Positions 1-5,403 of a stretch of DNA of 5,654 bases are shown here, piece by piece. Numbering within the stretch: position 1 is the first letter of the stretch; each line of letters opens with the position of its first letter. Position numbers and translations under genes: made by a program. The notes below the pieces were generated by a model. It saw only the letters and a program-made list of their open reading frames with translations. It was not told where the DNA came from and made no database searches. The DNA comes from Desulfobacterales bacterium (lineage in GTDB: Bacteria > Desulfobacterota > Desulfobacteria > Desulfobacterales > C00003060), in assembly GCA_030629475.1 (NCBI GenBank), contig DAOVOU010000162.1, forward strand, positions 1 to 5,654, written 5' to 3'.

Positions 1-114
1 AATGATGGAATATTGGGAAAAAGCGGACACGAAGTGTAATGTTTTCAAGCCGTCAGGCGCAACCTTGCACTAACAGAATCATTTCTTAATTGTTTTCACA
101 CCTCTTAACCCAAC

Positions 115-146
115 ATTCCACTGTTCCATCATTCCATTATTCCCTG
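115..146. repeat. 8-bp degenerate tandem repeat (ATTCCATY, 4 units)
   Basis: Four consecutive 8-bp units start at 115, 123, 131 and 139: ATTCCACT, GTTCCATC, ATTCCATT and ATTCCCTG. The last unit runs into the conserved end of the inverted 63-bp repeat that begins at 142. A related reversed-sense string (AATGATGGAATATTGGGA) opens the window at 1-18. Apart from these repeats I see no gene, RNA or promoter in bases 1-224. Confidence 0.7.
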
Positions 147-204
147 GCCCAGACCGGGTTTTTCTTTCGGAGGCATTGTCCAACTTCTGTCGCGCCAGGG
201 CGGG
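142..204 (-). repeat. 63-bp dispersed repeat, copy C (inverted)
   Basis: On the minus strand this copy starts with CCCGCCCTGGCGCGACA (204 to 188) and ends with CCCGGTCTGGGCCAGGG (158 to 142). These are the same 17-bp ends as the two plus-strand copies upstream of purA, and the total length is the same 63 bp. The 29-bp interior (159-187) shows only scattered matches to the other copies. CCCTGG near the 5' end and CCAGGG at the 3' end form a short inverted pair. The copy lies just downstream of the minus-strand beta-helix gene. No target duplication is visible. Confidence 0.75.
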
Positions 205-224
205 CCAATTGTGAGCGAAGCGAA

Positions 225-1514
225 CTAAGTCACTTCGCCTTTGAAGGACGGCAAGAGTTCAAGGACCTTTTCATTTACCGCATCTACAATGCCCTGGAGC
301 CATTTGGTTCCCCTGGCAGACCAGGACTCATCCAACCCATGGATGACTGCTACATAATCACAGCCCTTTTCCTTGATGAGCCTGTTGACCTGTTCCAAGA
401 AAGGCTCTCTGTGGGAGGAATCTCCTCCATCCTCCCGACTCTTTGCCAATGCGGCCTCCACGTCCTGCCATCTGTCAAACAACTCCTGTTTTTGCCTTAA
501 GAGCCTTTCATTGTTCCTCTCTTTCACGACCTTTCGGTATTTTTCAGCAGATTGAGGCATCTTCTGAACGAGTGCCCTAAAACGCTCGATTCGCTCTTTA
601 ATGGCCATCTCCAACTTGTCCAGGATACCTTCATACAACATTTGACCCATGGGGTCGCCTCCAAAGAACTGGGAGCGCACCCCTATGTACCACTGTCTGA
701 GGGCCATAAGGTTTGCAATGTAATTTATGTTGTTTATTGTCTGACATTTGATGTGAAAGTAGAGGCCCGAATAAAAATTCGTCACGAAATGACGGCCCTC
801 GTCTCCCCTAACTGTCGGGCCATGGCCCAAGATGAGCTTGCCGCCATCAAGAGCGTCTTTTCGATAGACCACCCCTGCCGCAATGACCGTCCCGTATTCC
901 ACCAGCACAGGCCCAACCAAGCCTCCTTGCCCCCCCAAAAAGATGGGCGGCTGATTCAGCATCACACCCCGAGGAACATCGCCAATCAAAGAAGGGGTGG
1001 CTTTATCCTGATTCGGGGTATAGTTGAAGTGGATGTAAGAGCTTCCCACCTCACTGTGATTCTTCCGGCTGGTTCCGCCTGCCATGAGGCAATCGCAAAA
1101 GTTTATGAGGCTCCCCACCGTCACAAAAGGAAACAGGATAGTCTGCTTGAAACCTACCGTATGGGCGCCGTTGGCTTCTTCTTCAAGAATGCACCCATCC
1201 CTGATATGGGCACCGTAGCCCACATTGGCCTTTTCAAGAAAGGCGGATCGGCGGAAGAACCCGCCCTTCAATTCCACGTCCGGCCCTATCTGGCAATCCT
1301 CGACCGTCACCGGCCCCTCATAGCCAAGTCTGGCCCCGGACATGATCAGGGTCTTTTCGCCAAAGATCTTGCAGCCCGGATAAATAACCACTCCATCGCC
1401 TGCAATGCGATCCAATTCAACGTCATCTCCGATCAGTACACTCCGGGGATTGGGTATTGCTACCCCTTTGTGAACAAGCCGTTCTACCTTGTCATTGCAT
1501 TCAGAACGCATCAT
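225..1514 (-). CDS. GlmU-like left-handed beta-helix (hexapeptide) protein, no pyrophosphorylase domain
   Basis: From the ATG at 1514 the protein has 429 residues. About residues 20-235 read as a hexapeptide beta-helix with I/V/L-G-x-x-V spacing (IGDDVELDRI, LGYEGPVTV, IGPDVELKGG, VGYGAHI). A segment NFCDCLMAGG, KNHSEVGSSYIHFNY, then IGD about 12 residues further on, parallels the KxxH..NY..TVIGD acetyltransferase region of GlmU. The N-terminal nucleotidyltransferase domain of true GlmU is absent. After NFYSGLYFHIKCQTINNINY the C-terminal ~170 residues are charged and helical, probably partly coiled coil (about residues 295-365). I recall similar deltaproteobacterial proteins annotated as UDP-GlcNAc pyrophosphorylase, which this fold alone does not justify; sugar-nucleotide acyltransferase or a scaffold are possible. 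The reading frame opens back to an ATG at 1556, but those 14 extra codons translate a GGATTKC heptad repeat, so 1514 or 1511 is preferred. No Shine-Dalgarno is clear at any of them. It is divergent from the peptidase gene. Confidence 0.85.
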   Translation of the reverse strand: MMRSECNDKVERLVHKGVAIPNPRSVLIGDDVELDRIAGDGVVIYPGCKIFGEKTLIMSGARLGYEGPVTVEDCQIGPDVELKGGFFRRSAFLEKANVGYGAHIRDGCILEEEANGAHTVGFKQTILFPFVTVGSLINFCDCLMAGGTSRKNHSEVGSSYIHFNYTPNQDKATPSLIGDVPRGVMLNQPPIFLGGQGGLVGPVLVEYGTVIAAGVVYRKDALDGGKLILGHGPTVRGDEGRHFVTNFYSGLYFHIKCQTINNINYIANLMALRQWYIGVRSQFFGGDPMGQMLYEGILDKLEMAIKERIERFRALVQKMPQSAEKYRKVVKERNNERLLRQKQELFDRWQDVEAALAKSREDGGDSSHREPFLEQVNRLIKEKGCDYVAVIHGLDESWSARGTKWLQGIVDAVNEKVLELLPSFKGEVT

Positions 1515-1517
1515 AGT

Positions 1518-1543
1518 ATTTCGGATTTCGGATTGCGGATTTA
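1518..1543. repeat. 7-bp degenerate tandem (GGATTKC)
   Basis: Consecutive heptads ATTTCGG, ATTTCGG and ATTGCGG, then ATTTA, occupy 1518-1543. The same GGATTKC unit recurs at 3779-3801 and 3989-4002 in the purA upstream region, in the same orientation. Here it abuts the start of the minus-strand gene, and in that frame it reads as NPQSEIRN, an apparent N-terminal extension that is probably not coding. Confidence 0.7.
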
Positions 1544-1565
1544 ACGAAAACCGCATTGTGAGTCT

Positions 1566-1638
1566 GTTTGTTGTGTTTACACGGTTTGTTGGCTTTGTTG
1601 TGTTTCAACCCAATAAACGCAATGAACACAATAAACCC
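1566..1638. repeat. 9-bp degenerate tandem in two opposed orientations, forming a long imperfect hairpin (1583-1637)
   Basis: From 1566 the sequence divides into 9-mers: GTTTGTTGT, GTTTACACG, GTTTGTTGG, CTTTGTTGT, GTTTCAACC. From 1611 the complementary-sense units follow: CAATAAACG, CAATGAACA, CAATAAACC. As RNA of the plus strand, 1583-1591 pairs with 1629-1637 and 1594-1605 pairs with 1615-1626, around a 9-nt loop (1606-1614) with one 2x2 internal mismatch. Four of the 21 pairs are G-U wobbles. No T-run follows, so it is not an obvious terminator. It sits between the two divergent genes. Confidence 0.6.
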
Positions 1639-1699
1639 GACTTGGAGGCAGCTTATTATTGAAGATTGGAGTGTTGTCAAGCGGTTTTATTCCTTGGCC

Positions 1700-1729
1700 T
1701 TGACACCTTGCCCCATGTTCTGTTAGGCA
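1700..1729 (+). promoter_or_regulatory. Weak candidate promoter for the peptidase-xerD pair
   Basis: A perfect TTGACA (1700-1705) is followed 18 bp later by TAGGCA (1724-1729), which has an upstream TG (1721-1722) as in extended -10 elements. Only two of six -10 bases match consensus, so this is tentative. If it is used, transcription would begin near 1736, inside the apparent N-terminal extension of the peptidase reading frame. That would agree with the downstream TTG start at 1774. Confidence 0.25.
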
Positions 1730-1738
1730 TTGTATTCG

Positions 1739-1756
1739 GTTTGTTGAGTTTGTTGG
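1739..1756. repeat. Two 9-bp units GTTTGTTGR
   Basis: GTTTGTTGA (1739-1747) and GTTTGTTGG (1748-1756) repeat the unit seen at 1566-1605. In the peptidase frame they read as a leucine-rich string (GLLSLLG). They give a false hydrophobic N-terminal segment if a start upstream of 1774 is chosen. Confidence 0.6.
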
Positions 1757-1773
1757 GATTGAGGTACAAAATT

Positions 1774-2871
1774 TTGAGAGAGACTATAAGTAATCGGCTG
1801 GCAAAACTCAGGACCTGCCTCGAAGACCAGGCTTTTGATACCTTCCTGGTATTGCAGGGTGAGAACCGCCGGTACTTGAGCGGCTTTACCGGCGAGGATG
1901 GCCAGTTTGACGAATCTGCCGGTGCCCTTTTTATCACACTGGAACAGCAGTTGCTTGCCACTGACTCTCGATATGAAACACAGGCCCAGATTGAAGCCCC
2001 TGAATTTGAGATCTATCGGTACGAGAAGGGACTGGCTCATAGCCTCCCTGAGATCCTGAAGACACTCCGCACCAAGCGTCTTGGTTTTGAAAGTGCGCGA
2101 TTGTCGTACCTTCAGTTCCAGAAATTTGAAGAGCATCTGAAAAAGGAGGCACTATCTGTATTCCTGGTCCCTACCGAGGACCTGGTGGAAAAACTCCGTA
2201 TGATCAAAGAGGGCGAGGAGGTAGAGGCGATCCGCCGATCTCTTGCCATTTCCGAATCGGTATTTGAAACAGTTGTAAAGACCCTGCGCGCTGGAACCAG
2301 TGAAAAAGAACTCGCATGGGCCATAGAAAAAGGTCTACGAGAGACGGGCGCAGAATCTGTAGCCTTTCCTCCCATTGTTGCCTCAGGCCCCAACGCTGCC
2401 CTGCCCCATGCTATTCCTGCAGATCGACCTATTGAACGGGGGGAACCCATCCTGTTTGATTGGGGGGCACGCCTTAACGGCTACTGTTCGGATATTTCCC
2501 GCACCATTGTGCTTGGCTCACCTGACGACACTTTTAAGAAGGTCTATCAGGTGGTGCAAGACGCCCAATCCATGGCAATAGAAGGGATGAAGCCCGGGGT
2601 AAACACACAGGCTGTGGACAAGATTGCACGAGACCATATTACCGCCAAGGGATTCGGCAATTACTTCGGCCATGGGCTTGGACACGGCGTGGGACTGGTG
2701 ACCCATGAAAAACCCAATTTGAGTCCCATCCGGCCGATGAATCTGGAGGTGGGTATGGTCACCACTGTTGAACCCGGCATCTACATACCCGGATGGGGCG
2801 GAGTGCGGCTGGAAAATATGGTGGTTCTGAAAAAAGACGGGGCGGTCGTCTTGAACAGGTATCCGCTTTAA
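1774..2871 (+). CDS. M24B-family metallopeptidase (Xaa-Pro dipeptidase/aminopeptidase type)
   Basis: This is a probable cytoplasmic peptidase that removes or cleaves residues next to proline in peptides. With the TTG start at 1774 it has 365 residues, usual for the short bacterial M24B enzymes. Residues 1 to ~125 form the creatinase-like N-domain, with ENRRYLSGFTG near residue 30. The pita-bread catalytic domain follows. All five expected metal ligands are visible: Asp229 and Asp240 (FDWGARLNGYCSD), His304 (GHGLGHGVG), Glu333 (TVEPGIY) and Glu347 (VRLENMV). His212 (NAALPHA) and His311 (VTHEKP) match the conserved active-site histidines. The start is chosen because GAGG at 1761-1764 lies 9 nt upstream and the family N-terminus begins about here. 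The frame stays open to a TTG at 1666, but that extension is partly repeat-encoded. It lies 4 bp before xerD and is probably cotranscribed with it. Exact specificity (PepQ-like or PepP-like) cannot be told. Confidence 0.92.
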   Translation: MRETISNRLAKLRTCLEDQAFDTFLVLQGENRRYLSGFTGEDGQFDESAGALFITLEQQLLATDSRYETQAQIEAPEFEIYRYEKGLAHSLPEILKTLRTKRLGFESARLSYLQFQKFEEHLKKEALSVFLVPTEDLVEKLRMIKEGEEVEAIRRSLAISESVFETVVKTLRAGTSEKELAWAIEKGLRETGAESVAFPPIVASGPNAALPHAIPADRPIERGEPILFDWGARLNGYCSDISRTIVLGSPDDTFKKVYQVVQDAQSMAIEGMKPGVNTQAVDKIARDHITAKGFGNYFGHGLGHGVGLVTHEKPNLSPIRPMNLEVGMVTTVEPGIYIPGWGGVRLENMVVLKKDGAVVLNRYPL

Positions 2872-2875
2872 TGAC

Positions 2876-3772
2876 GTGAACTCCTTTGATCAGCTAACAG
2901 ATCAGTTCATCAACTACCTGGTGGTGGAAAAAGGCCTTTCCGGAAATACCGTTGCCGCCTACAGCAAAGATCTGATATTATATCTGAAGTCCTTGAGGGC
3001 AAACGGTATTTCCGATATTTCCGATGCTGACATGGCCCTTGTTCTAAAACACATGATTGACTTAAGAGAGGCGGGGCTCGGACCCAGGAGCAGAGCGAGG
3101 CACCTGGTGACCCTGAGGGGCTTTTATCGGTTTTTGGTACGTGAAAAGGTACTGGAGACCAACCCCGCCCAGATGGTGGACCTGCCAAAGGCAGGGCGAA
3201 AACTACCTGATGTTTTGAAGGTAGAGGAAGTGGTAAGGCTTCTCGAGACACCTGATACTTCGAAACCTCTGGGTGTGCGAGATGCTGCCATGCTGGAACT
3301 TCTGTACGCAGCAGGACTCAGGGTCTCAGAGCTAATCAAAGTGGGAATTGCAAATATCAATCTGGAGGCATGTTTTGTCCGGGTTCTCGGCAAGGGTTCT
3401 AAGGAGCGGGTGGTGCCCATTGGGCAGGTGGCCAAGAAAAAGGTCGATGTCTACCTTGCATCAGGTCGTCCGGTCCTGTTAAAGGGGCAGCCAAGCCCGT
3501 ATCTCTTTGTAACACGTTCAGCAATGCCCATGACACGGCAGGGATTCTGGAAGCTTCTGAAACAATATGCTCTAAAGGCCGGGCTTTCACACAAAATCAC
3601 CCCACACGCCCTCCGACACTCCTTTGCCACCCACCTTCTGAAACGGGGGGCAGATCTCCGGTCGGTACAGGTGATGTTGGGCCATGTGGATATTAGTACC
3701 ACCCAAATCTATACCCATGTTGCCCAGGAAAGGCTAAAGGCAGTTCACACCCGGTATCATCCCAGGGGATAG
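2876..3772 (+). CDS. xerD: Site-specific tyrosine recombinase XerD
   Basis: Tyrosine recombinase of the XerC/XerD pair that resolves chromosome dimers at dif near division. It has 298 residues, the same length as E. coli XerD. Residues 1 to ~100 are the SAM-like, core-binding N-domain (LSGNTVAAYSKDL, then RHLVTLRGFYRFL). The catalytic domain has the full set: Arg149 (AAGLRVSEL), Lys173 (GKGSKERVVP), His244 and Arg247 (HALRHSFATHLL), His270 (LGHVDISTTQIY) and nucleophile Tyr279. The H-R-H-Y positions equal those of E. coli XerD rather than XerC, which supports XerD, though single-Xer or phage-type enzymes look similar. The start is GTG, 4 bp after the TAA of the peptidase gene, with no good Shine-Dalgarno, so translation is probably coupled to the upstream gene. 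I found no dif-like site in the window. Confidence 0.93.
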   Translation: MNSFDQLTDQFINYLVVEKGLSGNTVAAYSKDLILYLKSLRANGISDISDADMALVLKHMIDLREAGLGPRSRARHLVTLRGFYRFLVREKVLETNPAQMVDLPKAGRKLPDVLKVEEVVRLLETPDTSKPLGVRDAAMLELLYAAGLRVSELIKVGIANINLEACFVRVLGKGSKERVVPIGQVAKKKVDVYLASGRPVLLKGQPSPYLFVTRSAMPMTRQGFWKLLKQYALKAGLSHKITPHALRHSFATHLLKRGADLRSVQVMLGHVDISTTQIYTHVAQERLKAVHTRYHPRG

Positions 3773-3778
3773 CACCAT

Positions 3779-3801
3779 GGATTGCGGATTTTGGATTGCG
3801 G
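3779..3801. repeat. 7-bp tandem GGATTGC (5' flank of the 63-bp repeat pair)
   Basis: Units GGATTGC, GGATTTT and GGATTGC plus GG run from 3779, seven bases after the xerD stop codon. A second short block of the same heptad (3989-4002) lies on the far side of the 63-bp repeats. Confidence 0.7.
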
Positions 3802-3810
3802 CCTGCCCTG

Positions 3811-3873
3811 CCCGCCCTGGTGCGACAGCGAATCAAAAATGCTGATGCAAAGCAAACCCGGTCTGGGCCAGGG
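3811..3873 (+). repeat. 63-bp dispersed repeat, copy A
   Basis: It begins CCCGCCCTGGTGCGACA and ends CCCGGTCTGGGCCAGGG. It differs from copy B only at positions 11-12 within the two 17-bp ends. The 29-bp interior (3828-3856) is dissimilar apart from a shared AAT near interior position 11. The start-to-end distance equals copies B and C exactly. It starts 105 bp before copy B. The bases just after it (GGCGCGACGTACTTGG) resemble the bases inside copy B (GGCACGACATGCTTGA) with only transition differences, suggesting an older, decayed unit between them. Confidence 0.75.
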
Positions 3874-3915
3874 GCGCGACGTACTTGGAACAGCCTGTTT
3901 GGCCCGTAAGCCAGG

Positions 3916-3978
3916 CCCGCCCTGGCACGACATGCTTGAATTAATCTACTAAGCCTATAATCCCGGTCTGGGCCAGGG
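3916..3978 (+). repeat. 63-bp dispersed repeat, copy B
   Basis: It begins CCCGCCCTGGCACGACA and ends CCCGGTCTGGGCCAGGG, with the same 63-bp length and the same 46-bp phase between the two motif starts as copies A and C. Its 29-bp interior (3933-3961) is AT-rich and holds a perfect TATAAT at its 3' edge, just upstream of purA. The last 12 bp are duplicated in tandem immediately downstream. Confidence 0.75.
3936..3961 (+). promoter_or_regulatory. Candidate purA promoter within repeat copy B
   Basis: TATAAT at 3956-3961 matches the sigma-70 -10 consensus exactly. The best -35-like string, TTGAAT at 3936-3941, is only 14 bp away, shorter than the usual 16-18, so the -35 is doubtful. Initiation would fall near 3968 and give a leader of about 67 nt before the purA ATG. 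The first bases of that leader (3968-3988) could form a small hairpin, CTGG with CCAG plus CC with GG. Confidence 0.4.
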
Positions 3979-3990
3979 TCTGGGCCAGGG
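3967..3990. repeat. 12-bp direct tandem TCTGGGCCAGGG x2
   Basis: Two identical copies lie at 3967-3978 and 3979-3990. The first is the 3' end of the 63-bp copy B, so the second looks like a local duplication of that end. Each contains the near-palindrome CTGGGCCAG. Confidence 0.8.
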
Positions 3991-4002
3991 ATTGCGGATT
4001 GA
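3989..4002. repeat. 7-bp tandem GGATTGC (3' flank of the 63-bp repeat pair)
   Basis: GGATTGC and GGATTGA directly follow the 12-bp tandem. They match the heptads at 3779-3801, so the whole 63-bp repeat block is bracketed by the same short unit. Confidence 0.55.
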
Positions 4003-4023
4003 AAACCCGAAAGAACTTTTTGT

Positions 4024-4028
4024 AGGAG
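4024..4028 (+). promoter_or_regulatory. Shine-Dalgarno of purA
   Basis: AGGAG ends six bases before the ATG at 4035. It fixes the start and gives the usual PurA N-terminus, with the GDEGKGK loop at residue 12. Confidence 0.8.
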
Positions 4029-4034
4029 CCTCAA

Positions 4035-5339
4035 ATGTCCAATATTGTGGTGATTGGTACCCAGTGGGGAGACGAAGGCAAGGGAAAGGTTGTAGACGTT
4101 TTAGCAGAGACCGCTCGTTTGATAGTCCGCTTTCAAGGGGGCAACAACGCCGGCCACACGATGGTGGTGGATGGAGAGCCATATATCAGCCATCTTATCC
4201 CGTCTGGAATCCTTCACCCAAATAAGGTCTGCTTGATCGGGAACGGTGTAGTGGTGGACCCTGGTGTGCTGATCGAAGAGATCCAGCATTTACGAGAGCG
4301 CGGCATTTCCGTGAATCCTCACAATCTCTTGATCAGCGAAAATGCCCACCTAATCATGCCCTATCACAAGCTTATAGATCACGGCAGGGAACGGCTGAAG
4401 GGAGACAAGAAACTGGGTACTACAGGCCGGGGGATAGGGCCTTGTTATGAAGATAGAGTTATGCGACAGGGGCTTCGTTTTTGTGACCTGATTGATCCTG
4501 AAACATTTGAGCAGAAATTATCTTGTATCTTAAGCGAAAAGAATTTTTACTTAAAGGACTTCCTTAAGTCTGAAACGGTCGATGAAACAGCGATTCTTGA
4601 GGAATATCTCCCATATGCAGAGGTGCTTCGACCACATATTGCCAATGTCTCTGTGCTCATCAACCAGGCCATCAAGGCCGGCGACCATATCCTTTTTGAA
4701 GGGGCCCAGGGGACGCACCTCGATATTGACCACGGGACCTACCCGTATGTGACATCATCCAATACGGTAGCAGGGAATGCATGCTGTGGCGCAGGGATTG
4801 GCCCTACACAGATCCATGGCGTCCTCGGAATGGTAAAGGCCTACACCACCCGGGTCGGCAGAGGCCCTTTGCCTACAGAACTCCATGATGAAATCGGCGA
4901 CCTGATTCAAAAGAGAGGGGCTGAGTTTGGCGCCACTACCGGAAGACGCAGGCGATGCGGTTGGCTCGACACCCTGGTCGTGCGTAAGGCTGCGCGCATC
5001 AATAGTCTCACCGGTATTGCCATAACCAAGCTCGATGTGCTGAGCGGCCTTGAAAACCTTATGATCTGCACGGCCTATCGATACAAGCAGGATCGACTCA
5101 CCGAGTTCCCCACGGCCTTAAGGGTGCTCGAAAAGTGTGAGCCGATTTACGAGGAGCTACCAGGGTGGCCTGATGATATCACAGCGATTCAGGACATCGA
5201 TGACCTGCCGCAAAATGCTATGAACTATGTGAGGCGAGTGGAAGAACTCGTGGAAACCCCTGTTCAGATCATCTCAGTCGGCCCTGGCCGCAGACAAACC
5301 ATAGTGCTTCAAGATCCATTTTCCCGTTTTCCCGTTTAG
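4035..5339 (+). CDS. purA: Adenylosuccinate synthetase
   Basis: It joins IMP and aspartate using GTP to make adenylosuccinate, the first committed step from IMP to AMP, in the cytoplasm. The length is 434 residues, typical of bacterial PurA. Visible motifs are the GTP/IMP loop GDEGKGK (12-18) with catalytic Asp13, GGNNAGHT with catalytic His41, GTTGRGIGP (128-136) for IMP contact, FEGAQGTHLDID (221-232), TTRVGRGPLPTE (271-282), the aspartate-loop ATTGRRRRCGW (300-310) and the guanine-specificity motif TKLD (331-334). All expected catalytic residues are present. It follows xerD by 262 bp of repeat-rich sequence and probably has its own promoter. The C-terminus extends a few residues past the usual DPF end, and its last codons and stop lie in tandem repeats (5319-5360). 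No purine-repressor site or riboswitch was recognised. Confidence 0.97.
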   Translation: MSNIVVIGTQWGDEGKGKVVDVLAETARLIVRFQGGNNAGHTMVVDGEPYISHLIPSGILHPNKVCLIGNGVVVDPGVLIEEIQHLRERGISVNPHNLLISENAHLIMPYHKLIDHGRERLKGDKKLGTTGRGIGPCYEDRVMRQGLRFCDLIDPETFEQKLSCILSEKNFYLKDFLKSETVDETAILEEYLPYAEVLRPHIANVSVLINQAIKAGDHILFEGAQGTHLDIDHGTYPYVTSSNTVAGNACCGAGIGPTQIHGVLGMVKAYTTRVGRGPLPTELHDEIGDLIQKRGAEFGATTGRRRRCGWLDTLVVRKAARINSLTGIAITKLDVLSGLENLMICTAYRYKQDRLTEFPTALRVLEKCEPIYEELPGWPDDITAIQDIDDLPQNAMNYVRRVEELVETPVQIISVGPGRRQTIVLQDPFSRFPV

Positions 5340-5360
5340 CCGGTTTAGCCGGTTTAGCCG
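5319..5360. repeat. Tandem repeats over the purA stop: TTTTCCCG x2, then GTTTAGCCG x3
   Basis: TTTTCCCG repeats exactly at 5319-5326 and 5327-5334. GTTTAGCCG repeats exactly at 5334-5342, 5343-5351 and 5352-5360. The purA stop TAG (5337-5339) is in the first 9-bp unit. Because nine is a multiple of three, the same frame meets further TAG codons at 5346 and 5355. Confidence 0.85.
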
Positions 5361-5383
5361 GTGGGAGCGGCTTTTAGCCGCGA
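5361..5383 (+). repeat. REP-like hairpin downstream of purA
   Basis: GTGGGAGCGGCTTTTAGCCG with CGA after it contains a perfect 6-bp stem, GCGGCT (5367-5372) and AGCCGC (5376-5381), around a TTT loop. It is preceded by GGAG. A GGAG or GTAG tetranucleotide before a GC-rich hairpin is the layout of REP elements tied to RAYT transposases, and GTGGGAGCGG...CCGCGA is close to the known Pseudomonas REP form. It could also help end or stabilise the purA transcript, but no solid T-run follows. Only one copy is in the window and no RAYT gene is present. Confidence 0.5.
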
Positions 5384-5403
5384 TGTTTTGCCCATTGGCC
5401 CGT

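Noticed and set aside
90..500. Plus-strand frame of 136 codons at the left end
   Set aside because: It runs through the octad tandem and the inverted 63-bp repeat, then antisense to the beta-helix gene. No recognisable protein features or ribosome site.
552..1544. Long plus-strand reading frame of 330 codons opposite the beta-helix gene
   Set aside because: The translation shows no family features, while the minus strand gives clear hexapeptide repeats and GlmU-like motifs over the same bases. It is an antisense shadow.
1622..1726. 34-codon frame starting ATG at 1622
   Set aside because: Its start lies in the 9-bp repeat, it has no Shine-Dalgarno, and the peptide matches nothing I recognise.
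3811..3978. Integron attC sites or a dif site for the neighbouring XerD
   Set aside because: No RYYYAAC/GTTRRRY core sites and no dif-like palindromic core were found. The GC-rich ends do not resemble Xer arms.
3811..3990. CRISPR-like array
   Set aside because: There are only two direct copies, 105 bp apart, and the conserved parts are at both ends of each unit instead of one repeat alternating with spacers. No cas genes are present.
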